DNA of 64,000 nt. It comes from Favolaschia claudopus (taxonomy: Eukaryota; Basidiomycota; Agaricomycetes; Agaricales; Mycenaceae). How positions within the stretch are numbered: the stretch's first letter is position 1; each line of letters opens with the position of its first letter. Below the pieces are notes generated by a model. That model saw only the letters and a list, made by a program, of their open reading frames with translations. It did no database searches and was not told where the DNA came from. A program made the position numbers and the translations under genes. The DNA is taken from positions 558,001 to 622,000 of the forward strand of contig JAWWNJ010000101.1 in assembly GCA_037176885.1 (NCBI GenBank), written 5' to 3'. This document shows positions 21,420-33,599 of the stretch, in pieces.

Positions 21420-21945
21420 ACTACTACTGTGTTGAATGTTCGAAGAAACAAGTCGACTACAGATCGGTTTGAAGAGCATTTTGAAGGGATATCTTGCTAA
21501 GTTAGTGCCATATAAAGAGACCATGATGCGTGTAAGACACGCAGAAGGGGAACAAGTTGGAGGTGAGTGGCTCAAAACCGAGTCGCTTGTAAAACAAGCG
21601 ACAAGAGGAGGATGACAAGAGTCCGCCGGCTATCAAAAATTTCGAGTCCGGCATCGCCGGACCGTCGCGTCATCGCCTTCATCTCCTCCTCGTACAGACC
21701 GTCTGTAGCTACTAGGCTACCCTGGTGTTTCACACTGGGGTCGCATTTCTCTACCCGACGCTGCTGCTCTACTCTCATTCTGGATTAGTTACTCCGGGCG
21801 TCTTATGCCTCTGACTCACTTATGTAGATCTCTTGACTTGAATGATCTGCGGGTCGTGCTCTCGTCATGACCTTGTTCCCAAACCATCCCAATTCCCAAT
21901 CCGTTCCTTCGACGCTTCACAACTTTACCTACGTTTGCGCTTGAA
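21420..21945 (+). repeat. Hairpin-rich repeat element, distal copy
   Basis: Palindromes at 21,528-21,542, 21,583-21,601, 21,646-21,662 and 21,720-21,740. The last has different bases in its arms from the copies at 14.9 kb, but G-T or T-G pairs keep it self-complementary. Homologous to the arm and spacer copies. Confidence 0.8.
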
Positions 21946-22380
21946 TGATCTGCGCGCGCCGTCGTTTCGTGGCGACAGTTCTCCCACACATTTTTTTGGC
22001 AATCCATTTGTTCTTCAACCCTTCACAATTTTCTGCCTCGACTATCACCGACTCGTGTATGCCCTTGCCAACTTTGCGGGGTGGGCTGGGGTGGCTGGCT
22101 TTCCCTCCCACCACTTGCTCGGATTTTATTCCGACATTGTTTGTCCGATGTCCATTCTTCTATAGACTGCTCTTCACCCTATCGTCCACTTGACCATATC
22201 TGGAACAAAGCCTCACCGAATCGGGCACATCCAACACCTCGTGCCTGTTTGCGATTTTAGGAACAATGTCAGAAAAAACAAGGACTTCCACAATATTTAA
22301 CGGCGCCAGTCACGCGTCCCAATCTCACCTTAGACTTTCAGCACTCCACAAATCGTTCTGACATTGCCCGCGTTTTACGC
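21946..22380. other. Upstream flank of Plavaka element, no gene seen
   Basis: Begins with a short repeat of a segment inside the preceding element (TTGAATGATCTGCG). A terminal inverted repeat of the transposon was looked for and not found by eye. Confidence 0.4.
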
Positions 22381-22419
22381 TGACAACGTATCTATGCCTA
22401 AGACCTTCACCTGTCGCAA

Positions 22420-25400
22420 TTGGCCCTTTCACGAATGGTGTCGACCACGAGGTTACCAAGGAAGAAAGAGACGAACATCGGCTTCTCGTGCTTCAGCATC
22501 ACGCCACTGCTGGTTCCCCCCCGCACTCAGCCACGCCTGCGGCTAAGCGCGACTTTGCCTGCACCGCATTCTGCCCCAGAACCACGCCCACCAGACGAAA
22601 ACAGTCTCGAACGCTTGGCAGACTTGGTGACGGCAATGGTGCTAACAGACGACGGCCCGACACCTCTCCAACAGCCTTCTAAGCTTTTCGACTCCCGGGA
22701 AGCCGTGCAGGAGATGCGCGCTCCAGACATTCCCGAGAAATTTCAGCCCATTCCTTTCGATGAAGCATCTCGTAGCGTGGCTACTCTCATTCAACGAGCA
22801 GCTACCGCAACTCCCCAAATGCTACCTTCGACGCGGAGAAGCACGAAAGGGAAGGAAACTCTAGACGAGATCGATAGTCGCGTGACTGGGGCAATCAATA
22901 GCCTGACCGCTCCTCTTGCGCGGGGAACGGCTATGCTCAATACCCTGGCAACTGCATCGGAGACAGCTCAGTTTGCGACAGACACTTTCCGTGCGCTCAA
23001 ACCGAATGTAAATTTGAAAGAACAGAGGGACCACGTCGAATCAAACATTCGAATCTTGCAAAAGCACATTGACGTGCTATCTGCGAGAATTCGCACTGAC
23101 GAACCCATCTCAAACGGTAAGCAACCATCATACATTTAGAACTTTCATTAGCTTATCCACTTCCTAGATCATGGCTTCTCTAATCCTCTCGCCTTCGCTG
23201 GTGTCGAGCCGTGCGATACAACGCTGGTGAGCCGTAGCTCGCTTGAACGCGAGTTGTCATTGATCCGCTTTCTAGAAAACGTTTTTTCGAGCCCTATCCG
23301 CGATTTAAATCTCGTCGCGCAGTTAGTGATTTTGCTCGCAGTCATCGGGAATGTCATTGTCGGCATTGCAACGAATCCGTGCAATTTTTTCATCGAAGGC
23401 ATGAGCCTGGTCGTTCAGGCGACGATGATGCTGCATGCTCCTTCTGGTGCTTCCCACGATGCTGCCAAAGAGTTAACACTAAAATCCCTTCCTTCGAATC
23501 TTCACGCGGCCCTGGAACGCCTGAAAATCGATAGCACCACCACTGTGTATGCTGTATGTCCCTCGTGCAGCTTTACCCATGCACCAATGGAAGATAGGCT
23601 CACTGGAGAGACTACCTACCCTTCCATATGCGATAACAAGCTTGTCAAGAGCAAAGGGCTTGTCCCCTGCGGAGAAGCGTTGACAGAACGCCGGCACGAC
23701 AAATTGCGACCCATCAAGCCCTTTGTCTTCCCTTCCTTCGAAGAGTATGTTGCGAAACTCATCTCGGATCCTGTGATCGAGGAGATGTGCGACAAAGCAT
23801 GCGATGACGCCTTTGCGTCCTTGGACAACGACGATCATGAATTTGTCACCAAGGTCTTTGAGGCCGAATTCCTGAAGACGTTTCCCGCCCCTGCGAATCA
23901 AGGCTCTCGCAAACAAACAATTTTCATCGACAGAGGAGAGCGGATGAGATTGGCTTTTGAAGTGCAGCTGGATTTTTTTAATCCACACGGAATGCGCGTG
24001 CGAGGGAACCACGATTCCATCGGCATCCTTTCCGCTGCTCTTCTCAACCTCGACGATGACATTCGCTACAAGCCAGAGTACATGTTCACCTGCATAATTC
24101 CGGGCCCACACGAGGTCGATGTCGAGGAAATTAATTACTTTTTGCGCCCTTTTATCGATGTTTTCGTTGAAAGTTGGGAGCGTGGCCTCAATATCGCTCC
24201 AACCGGGGGTTCGCCATCGGGTAGAGATGTTGACATAGCGGTTGTGTTGTCAGTTAATGACCTCCCTGCCGCCCGGAAAGTCTCTGGTATGGGCAGGCCA
24301 CAAATCGCATTTTTTTTGCACTGTGTGCAACCTCTATCACAAAACGAATATCAAAGGATACGGACTACGAGAAGTGGGAATATCGGGACGTGGACGAATT
24401 GCGTGCTCAAGCCTTTGCTTGGCGGGACGCGGGAAAGTTGTCAAGACGTACCAAGTTATTCCAGGAGTCAGGTGTACGTTGGTCGGAGATGTGGCGTCTC
24501 CCATATTGGAATCCTACTCGAATGCTCGTCATTGATGTGATGCACTGCGTCTTGGAAGGCATCGTGCATTTGCATTGCCGCCGTATTCTGAAAATTGACG
24601 AGACTGTTGCGAAGGCGAAGGAGGTTCATGTCGCATTCGAATATCCATGGGTCAAGTACGTCCCGCCACCGGAAGATGCCCCGCCAGCAGTCAAGAAAAA
24701 CGCTCTGAACGAACACGAAGAACAACAAGTGCTCAAGATTCAGTCTGGGTTGCAACAGGCCATTGTTCCCGCCAACAGTGATACCCCTGGCACAAACGAA
24801 GAAGACCTCAGAAAGAAACTCACGGGCTGCAATGTCCCTGCGCTGCGCTTTGTCGTTTCGTCGCTCCATCTGCCGGTAGATCCCAAAGTCTCAACAAAAG
24901 CTCCCTACGTTGATGCACTCATTACTTGGGTAAGGACATATCATTCTCGAGATCGAGATTTCTTTCTCACTGTCCTTGAATAGCGTTTCACACAGCCGTT
25001 GACATGTCCCGAATTTGTCCCCAAGACCGTCAGCTCCCAATTGTTAGCATTCATTCAGAACGTCATTTCGTTAACGATTATCCCTGCCTGGATCAACTCG
25101 GTTCCGCACAACTACGGAACTAACAATCCAGGAACAATGAAGGCCGATGAATGGCGTCTGCTCGCAACAATCTATATCCCAATCGCTCTCGTTTTGGCAT
25201 GGGGGGAAGCAACATACGACGTCGAGAGACGTGCAGATCTGTTGGCCCACAGCATGGCTTTGTTTCAAGCCGTGTCACTGGTCATGCGTTATTCAGCTTC
25301 ACGAGATCGGGCCAACGCATACCGTGAACTCCTCAAAGAATGGGTAAACGGATTACACCTTCTTCCACACGCCGCCGACGACCACGCAGCGCGGCCCAAC

Positions 25401-26103
25401 ATTCATGCTGCGTTCCACCTCTACGACTTTATCCTTCTCTTCGGACCTGTGGTTTCCTGGTGGTGCTTCCCGTTCGAGCGTCTGATTGGCCTGCTGCAGA
25501 AGATCAACACTAACAGCCATGTTGGAGGGGAATTGGAGGCGACGATAACGCGATCTTTTTGGAAGGGTGCCAACCTTCGCAGAGAGCTTGCTCGTTCGGA
25601 TTGTCCCGAATTCATCAAACAACTGAAGATCTTGTTTGATCGCACATTTTCCCCGCGCCACGATAGAAGTGTAGAATCGGTTCCAAACGAGAATGGAAAC
25701 GACCGCGCTCATTATACGCACCAAGGAGTCAATTATTCGCGAGCCACCACACATCTGGGTAACAGCCTCGTTTTATATTATCCCTCTCCGGAAGCCTCGA
25801 CGGCAATCGCTGGAAGCATCCAACGTATCCAGACTGTGGGAGACCAAACAGTATTCCACATCCAACGACAAGAGCTTCTACCCCCCGGCGAGTCTGATCC
25901 ATTTGCGCCTTTCATTCACTTCCCTGCCAAAACCTATTCGTCTGCCATGCAGGATGTGGTGGATCAGATACCCCCTCATTCTATTCTTTCTCATTGCGCA
26001 AGATTTGAGTTCTCCAGAAACCGTGCAGTGATACTGAATTTATCCAGAGTAAGTTGCTCTTCCCCCTCCGCACTCCCATGAGACTCACGAACTTGTAGCA
26101 ATG
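22420..26103 (+). pseudogene. Plavaka-type (Tnp2/CACTA superfamily) transposase, frameshifted
   Basis: The reading has introns at 23,117-23,167, 24,929-24,982 and about 26,047-26,099. The family blocks occur in order: a CPSC ... CGE cysteine region and RPIKPFVFPSFEEYVAKL; the LDFFNPHGMRVRGNHDSIGIL block; DDDIRYKPEYMF and IIPGPHE; FFCTVCNLYHK; RMLVIDVMHCVLEGIV; and a C-terminal half with RPNIHAAFHLYDFILLFGPVVSWW and HVGGELE. This is a cut-and-paste DNA transposase. Two single extra G residues, near 24,292 and 24,381, move the frame twice, so no full-length protein can be made. The N-terminal part before 22,420 is also out of frame in places. It is a dead or recently inactivated copy. Confidence 0.85.
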
Positions 26104-26329
26104 AACTAAGAACTTGGACCTTGTGAATGTCGTGCACTTGGATTATGAGTGCTCCTGTCGCCGTTTTCTTTGCATGTACGTAGATAGAATTGATGCTTGA
26201 TACAAAAGAAACGAACCACCACGCCACACGTTTGAAAGCAGCAGTATACAGTAGTATTAATGCAGAAGAGTAACAAAGGTCTTATAGTCGCCCAAGTCGG
26301 CACAACAGGGCTATTACGTGATCCACCAG

Positions 26330-26650
26330 CGCCACTTTGTTTTTTGCTTCAGACCACCATCCTCTTGCAGGCGATTTTCGCCTACGACAGGCTTTTGGGC
26401 TCAGCGGATCTCGCAACTCATTGGCGTATACGCCGGTGACTTTCTTGCTGTTTCTGTCGTTGTATGACCCACAGAGAAGAATCTGGCACTCATCGACTTG
26501 CCTCCGCCCACATCATACGACAAACTGGACTTGCCCCAACACCTGGCTTAGTTATGAATGCTATTTGAGCCACAGGTTGTCTCTGGATCCACCGAGGTGC
26601 GCAACTTTCCATAGCACCGGCTTCTCGCTCCTGACACGTCTTCATCTAGA
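26330..26650 (+). repeat. Relic repeat copy 1 with triloop palindrome
   Basis: Shares with 27,610-27,830 a palindrome (26,369-26,383: AGGCGA, TTT, TCGCCT), a second palindrome around GCGTATACGC (26,421-26,436) and coding-like text QL-GVYAGD-LA. In this copy the frame then meets a stop, so it is a relic. Confidence 0.6.
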
Positions 26651-27609
26651 CTGAGGGTGAAAATCTATTTCCAGTCTCCTGCGCATCATCTGAATACCTG
26701 CACCGACGATAGTTGAGGTACGCTTAGTGTCTCTACAGCAACCATCCGTGCTCATTTTACGCCAACCCTAAAAGCCGATGATGTGACGACTACAACTGGC
26801 TCCGTCCGCTCGAATCCTCCTCTGGATCGTAGCTGTTATGCAACAGTATGCAACCCAATGACCCTTATCGTGGCTCTCTGATTGTTGTAGCCAACAATGG
26901 GGCAGTTACCTGACGCTCATCGTGCACCCCATCGTGCATCTGCCAGCGACTGCTCCTTCATCTTGCTTCCCAACTCGCCATCCCCCTTCCTGAATGCTTT
27001 GACTGGTTCTCCCGTTCACGGTCCTCCTTTCTCATCGGCACAAACCCCCGTTTCCAAGGGAGGCTCATCGCCAGTCAATCCCGCCACAGCCACATCCACC
27101 ATCCTCGCTTGACTTGTTCTCGACTGTGACCGTAGGTGAAGCTTAGCGGCGTGGGGAGGAGTTGAATGGACGGTTTGTGCATTAGCTCCTCTATTTCTGT
27201 GCTGGCTCATCTCAGATACTTGCCGCAGGGTAGTTGGGAGCGTCATGAGCTTCTTTACAGGCGCTACGTTTCCACCAGAATCCCGTGCCTATATGGTCTA
27301 CCTTCATCAAGCTTCATTGCTTATACCATACTGCATGCTGCTTGATGGACACGATCTGGGGTGAGCCGCGAGATTTCGACCAAAATCTCGTCTTCACCTG
27401 TCTTCACTCAACTTTTATAGTACCCTCTACTACTAGTCTGAATGTGTATATAGCTAGAGTCGATGCACACCGTATGAAATAGATTAGAGTTATCTACAAA
27501 ACAGAACTGGTGCCGCGCGCAGGCAGCTTAGTCCTTGCTCCAAAAATCAAGCGATTTGAGTGAATACTACTGAATAGACGCCCGAAAAGGAAATTTTTCT
27601 GCCTACGCG
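26651..27609. other. Decayed intergenic DNA
   Basis: No gene is supported. An inverted repeat with CGAGATTT and AAATCTCG arms lies at about 27,368-27,390. The frames present are short and contradictory. Confidence 0.4.
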
Positions 27610-27830
27610 TGACATCTACTCTTGTTTACTGGCCATCCTCTTGCGGGCGATTTTCGCCTGCGACAGGCTTATTCGATTTATTGACCGCAAATCAATTCCA
27701 ACAACTCACTGGCGTATACGCCGGTGACTTGCTTGCTCTACTCTTCTATTGTTTTGCCACCGAGAAGGATCTCTATGGACTTCGAGCTCCTCAACCAAAT
27801 CCCTCTCCGTGATGTCTCTGTGTACTCCAG
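27610..27830 (+). repeat. Relic repeat copy 2 with triloop palindrome
   Basis: Partner of 26,330-26,650. Its hairpin at 27,643-27,661 has longer arms (GCGGGCGA and TCGCCTGC around TTT). The GCGTATACGC palindrome is at 27,708-27,725. The text QQLTGVYAGDLLALLFYCFATEK is open here, ending at 27,812. Confidence 0.6.
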
Positions 27831-28929
27831 AATGCCACCATGTCTCACTCAGAAGCTACTTGGGTTCGTGACCGCTCTCAATATCAAATCCTCAGTTCTA
27901 ATATTCACTACGAGGGTAGATGTCCACTCCGATATCTATTAACTCGCCTCACTGTCGGTTTGGTCTTGAACAATGATATTCGGAGTCTGGGCGTAATTTC
28001 AACAACCGGACTTTTGTTTCGAGTGCTTTGGGTCAGTGACTGTTCACGATATCAAGTTTCCCTTTCTGACACTCATTTTGGGGGTAGATTGTACATCTCG
28101 GTGTCTGGCTCCATCTTCCGCATGTCAGTCTGTCTCGAACCATTATCAACTCGGCGCTCGGGAAGTAGCCGCTCGCTGTAGCTTGAGCGGTGCGACAAAC
28201 TCGCAGTCTTGCGACTGTCTTCGCGTTATACATACGTTAAACGCGAAGTCAATATGCAGGCGAGTACGACTAACCTTCAATCACTCAACAAGCTGCACAT
28301 GCGTCTTTTCTCCCGAAAATGTGGCGTTATTCGCTGAGGAGCACGGGTGAGTATGCATTGAAACTATGTGCAGATGCCCAACTCACCGCGATGTCTTCAA
28401 GAAGCGCTATCACAGCAATGTTTATTCCAAACAAAAGTAATGTGCTCAAGGTCAAGAAAGAAAGAAAGGAATCGGATCGTCTGCAGCATCAAAATACTCG
28501 CCGTTCTGTTCGAGGCATGACAGTGAGCCTCTCACAATCTCTCAACATGACTGTCACCACATGCTCCTGCAGCTACTATCTAAGCCCGCCGCGCGTCACC
28601 AACCCTGAATCAGTTAGTTTATACAAGACGCAGACATGCATGCACTCACGACACGCGATTGTCGCCTCCAGCGCTTTAATCCTATTCTGCTATTCCACAA
28701 TACAGATGTGACACTGATACAAAACCGTCGAGTCTCGCATCCTGGCAGAAGAGACTATGATATCGAAGACCGTCTGTCGGCATCAGAGAACACCATCAGC
28801 AAGAAGTTAACGATTTACGCGCCCCGCTCATTTAACGCATGAAGCTCCTAGATGCTCTAACCGACGTATGGTATCCACCTTCGCAGTTGGATTACTTGCT
28901 CGGTGCATCACAGGCTGTCCGCATCCCGA
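27831..28929. other. Decayed intergenic DNA with short inverted repeats
   Basis: Only short frames. An inverted repeat with CTTCGCGTT and AACGCGAAG arms lies at about 28,218-28,247. Nothing else can be supported. Confidence 0.4.
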
Positions 28930-29559
28930 CGCCATTATGTCCAATGCGCCCGTACGCGCGAGCCCGAGACCGCCTCGAAACGTCGGCGACCCGAACGCGA
29001 TCGAATACTGGATATCTTGAAGGAGGCAGAAGTACTGGAGTTGGGTCAAGAGTCACCAGAGATGTGGCAGGAGCAGCGCCAGGAGATACTGCGAAAGCGA
29101 AGGCGGGCCGCGAAGGACATGCAGAGGAAGACGGGAAAGGCTTTATCACGCGATATGACCAAATCGCGCGATGAAATAACGCCGCCCAGCCCAGCGCCAA
29201 TACCCATTGCATCTACATTGGTGCAATCCGGGATCCCAGCGACTGCGTCCAAGGCCAGATGCAAGTCACATTCTCCGATGATTCCAACGCCGAGGCTGGG
29301 CTATCTTAATCTCGACAGACGGAGACGCCCGACTGATGAGATGTTCCTGCCAGAAATCCATGTTGCCCGGCTCACCGCCTGAACTAAGCAGTTCCATGGC
29401 AAGCCAGCCCAGGAAACCCAGCACAATTCAGACGATGAATCCGAGCCGCTGAGCTCATCCATCGTGGATCCAGATGAGGAAGCTGGCTCTGCTTCTGGAG
29501 ACCGCTCGGCCGAGAAAACTGATCTTGGGTTCGCCCAGTACCAATGGGAACTGCCTTGA
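28930..29559 (+). pseudogene. Gene-like frame interrupted by one in-frame TGA
   Basis: A frame rich in charged, helix-forming residues (ERDRILDILKEAEVLELG, then WQEQRQEILRKRRRAA) runs to a TGA at 29,380-29,382. It then stays open in the same frame for 58 more codons with an acidic, Ser-rich composition (NSDDESEPLSSS), ending at 29,559. The text around the stop (EIHVARLTA, stop, TKQFHGKPAQE) reads as one protein in which a Trp codon became TGA. The start is not resolved and the family is not recognised. Confidence 0.45.
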
Positions 29560-32371
29560 TATCATGAAAGGGGGGCAAGAATGATTGGTAACGCTTCGGA
29601 CGTCATCCGTTCACGTTCCCCAACAATAAATTGGTAGGTTTGGTAGGTTTGCCGTTTGTTTTCGAGATCTGGGTTGTAACAACGCCGACAGGCTGCGAAT
29701 CAGTCTTCTCGGAAACCGGCGATTCCTCACTTCCAAGCCAATCGTTTGGCAGCTTCTTACAATTGGGCAGCCCCATCGCCCAAATTTTTTGACACCTCAA
29801 CGACTGCACAAACTTTCCTGCACGCAATTCGGATGGGTAAATTGAATGTTGCGAATCGCAATTTTCCACGCCTGAAGGACTGCCTCCGCAATTTCTTGGG
29901 GGGGAGCGGAGCGGTATGGTGCTAGGATTTTGGTTTCCAGGGCGATCAATTGCCCCTTGGCTGAACCGAAAGCAAAGCTGCGAAGCCCTTGCCAAGCCCG
30001 ATCCCTTTCTCTGAATGATGGTATGTGGCTTTCGCCCTCGTTTCTCCCCATTCACACTGCTGACATATTCTTCTTGTAGTTGTGGCCCTTCCTTGAAGGC
30101 TTATCCGTAACCCTAGCACAAAATCCTGCTTCCCCCCACGGCAACGCGTCATCGGGGAGCTGTGTCGAGGAGCCCATGAGGAGAATGTGGTACGCAGATC
30201 TTGCGCTACTGGAAACGCTGCTCAGTCTTGTTATTTAAAGATTTCGCGGAATTTAGACTTCGTCTATGCTGCCCTGCCGAATAAATTCACGCCCGGTTTC
30301 AACTTCGCTGGAAATCGGAGTGGAAGCGTCTGCGTGTTGTGAGCGTCATGCCTATATACATAGGTGAGTGACATCTTCATTTTGGTTTTCCAGGAAGCTC
30401 ATGATCACTTGCCCTCCTTTCATAGTCAAGGTTGTCCGTCCTTGCTTCCACGCACCCTACCATAGGATGTCTCCCGCTCTGACTTTCGTGTGTATTGTAC
30501 CCACCGCCTTGGGGCCCACCGCCACCCCCGCATGTTCGCCGAACGCCGGCTTCGCTTAGAGTACATGCACACTCGCCGGTGGATAGGCCGCTCTTTCCCC
30601 CAGGTATCCATTACTTCTTCTGTATCTTCCGCTTTCGCGACGGGTATTGACGACCTCTGCGCGCAGGGAATTGGATGGTTTCGACGTCGACCATGAGGAT
30701 GGAGTTGCCAGCCTTGCCCGCAGATCCCGTTTGCTGTGGAAGTGTAGGATAGCTAGAGCGGAAGGTAGTTTGGAGGGATGCGGCGCGGGTGGCGAAGAGA
30801 GCAAAGGAGGCGGTCATATCCCGAGACGCGGGTGGGTTTGCGATCGGCCCCGCCCCGCTCATCTATTGAGGCTTTACGTGGGCTCGGTATCGGGGACATG
30901 CCACCACCGTCGACGCGGCGCCTCCCCGCCCTTCGGGGATAGCGCCGTTGTCGGCTGATGGTGCTGGGGTCGCGGGATGGAGTTGGAAGGAGGAGATGGG
31001 CTAGGACTGCATGGAGCTTCTCGCCTTCGTCGGTCTGCTTGTGGTGGAGGAACATCTGATCGTGGCAGGTGGGGGATGGACGAAAATCCGGATGAAAGAC
31101 GGATGTGTTTGTATCGCGTGGGGCCACGACCCTCGGGAAGGAAAAGTTGATGCTCCTTGCTAGCCGCGCTGTGCCGGTGGTGCTGACCGACGTATCTCCC
31201 GGAAGGCCGACCGCTATGTGCGGCTCGGTCCTCGTCGGTGTATAGTGGGAGCCAAGGCTCGGGGATATGGCCTCGACGGCGTTTCAGTCGTTCTGGCATC
31301 GACAGCGTCGCTATGCAGTCTCCCTGCATCCCGCCTACGTCCTCCTGTGCCGCCTCGCCTGTCGTAGCGCCGGTTTTCAATCATTCATGTCTTCAAAACC
31401 GGGTGTCAGATAGACGAGATGGGTAAGCAGGAGACCCATGCCATCTGCAGCCTTGCTTTTGGAGGCGACATGTTTCATGTTTCGGTGAGTGATCTCGTTC
31501 AAGGAAGATGTGTGCACACAACTTACGCACATTGGAAGATTTCCCCATTCTCGGCGAACGTGTCGCGCATCAAGTCGAGCAACTCATGATGGAAGGGCAT
31601 TCACTGTATGCAGTTGGAGGAGATGACGCTCCAGCGCGTCCATGCGCGGGGGCCGGATTTATTGAAGGTGCTCGCATCGACGGGGAGGTACACGTATAGC
31701 TCTTGGGTAACGGAGGAGACGTAGATTGTCGCTGAATGAGTGAGTCGGCTGTTGCTGTAGCTTCCGTGCCGATGAGGATGAAGAAGGCGTTTTGGAGGTG
31801 GAGCGGGGAGGGGTAGTGCTGTGGCAAGTAGTCGGCGAGGAAGGTGTGGGTCGTGGTTGTCATTCCTCAGTCGCCGAAAGACGCGAGGAGCGGCGTGCTG
31901 TATGGGTAGGGGATTTGGATTAGATGTCGGTCGTTGGCGATGTCTGTTTGGTTTCAGAGGCCAGTTGGGGGACGGAAATGGGTCGTGGAGCAGAAAACAC
32001 CATCGTACCTCGTGAGTCAATTGTGCTTCGAATCTTTGGACCTTGAAAGACCTCTGTGCTGCCGCGCGCCGTCTGCATGCGCCAATCTATTGATTCAATC
32101 TTCTCATATTCCGCACTCCGGCTATTATTGAGCCTTCGTCAGCCCAGGGCAGACAAGCAGTAACACTGAGCAAACCTGCGGGCTCAAGCGCGAATCGTCG
32201 AGTCTTCTAATTCTTTTCAACGGTTTGGCGGGCGTCGCAGACTCGTCTTCGATGATAGGCTACACGATGAAGTCCGACGCTGGGGTCGTGACTTCCCGTT
32301 CCGAATGCGGAAGGCGCGGTCCCTCCCTTCTCTATCTCATTCCTACCTCTACACTTAGCCCCCTCCATTCT
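29560..32371. other. Unresolved stretch, several open frames but no confident gene
   Basis: The minus strand carries frames of 97-168 codons between 30,556 and 31,863 (for example 31,380-30,874), rich in Arg, Pro and Ser. GT-AG pairs can be found, but no combination gives a recognisable protein. The plus-strand frames around 29,600-30,170 are broken repeatedly. A short direct repeat (GGTAGGTTT twice) occurs near 29,632-29,649. I do not assign genes here. Confidence 0.4.
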
Positions 32372-32506
32372 ATGCCTCGTAGACCGCGCTCTCGTCCATC
32401 TTCTGCTAGCCGTTGGGCCGCCGCACACGCACCGGGGACCAACTCTATAGCCATAAAGTCTATATTTCAGTTGACTAACGAAACTCTTCTGTACTGTCGT
32501 TTACAG

Positions 32507-33088
32507 GCACACCCACGGTCCTATCGATCAGGCGTGGTCGATTGTCACGGGCCCTAATCCGTACACTCAAGATGGAAGCGGTTTCGTCTATCTTCATTCG
32601 CGAATTGCGTATAGCGACATTGCGCAATTCCAGCGCGGTCATATTACGTTCGACGAGCTTTCGACCCGTTTCGAGATCAAGCTGGGACACACGAACAATT
32701 TGCGGCGCCGATTCAAGGAATACAGCAAGTGTGCTGAGGGATACCTGTTCTTCTGGCATTGCGCATATACAACCAGGAGACGAATGCTACTTGGTGAGAT
32801 CATTTGGCCTCAAAGCACTGTCGACTGACCTTTCGGCGTCGCAGAACGGCTAGTTCACCTCTCGCTCCTTCAACTCGGCGCCAGAATCAGCCGTTATCGC
32901 TGCTTCGGATGTGGCAAACGCCACCGCGAGTATTATAGCTTTCGCGTTGTCAAAGGTTTCGTTGGATTGGCAAGGTTGACGGAATTTTGGTTGGGAGCTC
33001 TTGGGGAAGTTGCTTCGCAAAGGTTAGTCCTTTTTCTTAAGTTGTTATCCGAACATCACTAACTTTACCTTACAGAATTCTTTTCTAA
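32507..33088 (+). CDS. T5orf172-type (GIY-YIG superfamily) domain protein, 5' end unresolved
   Basis: Exons 32507-32793, 32845-33022 and 33076-33088 encode about 158 residues. The fold signature is visible: FVYLHSRIAY, then FEIKLGHTNNLRRRFKEYSKC, then RRRMLLERLVHLSLLQLG, and a RCFGCGKRHREYYSF block with paired cysteines and His-Arg. This order is that of the phage T5 Orf172/DUF1766 domain, a GIY-YIG-related nuclease-like domain that fungi carry in many copies. The first exon starts at an acceptor (32,506), so at least one upstream exon is missing. An ATG at 32,372 opens a Pro/Arg/Ser-rich frame, but no donor joins in phase. Activity cannot be judged. Confidence 0.7.
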
Positions 33089-33599
33089 TTGTATAGTGTT
33101 TTCGTATGTAGTTACATACACAACATAGCAGCACAAGATTTTGGAGACAGTTTAGTAGGCTTGAACAAACGGCAAAGCAGTAAGTTTCTTAGAAGAAACC
33201 TTGGATCAGCTACATGCTCACACTCTTCCCAGCATGGAACGTGCAAAGGCAAGTTACAAAAACAGGAGACATGGTGAGTGCGTCCGCAATGGTATGTTAC
33301 TGAAGCAGCTACTTTGGAGAGCAGCTTTGTGGGGCATAGCGTGCTGCCCACGAACTGTATTACTTACGATTACACGCAGCTAACATTGTTTTTAACATAA
33401 GCCAATACACTTCTTTCTTCCTCATTCACTTTTCGGTTATAGACAAGGTTAGATTCAGAATCATTCTGGTTACTTATAATCACTTGTCAAGTCCACGACT
33501 TCGCGTAGTCCAAGGCTCACTGGCAGAGATGTTGATGTTGGTGGACAAGCTCCAGGCAATCTGTGGGTCATCGGTGGAGGAGCAGTCGATGGTCTGCGG

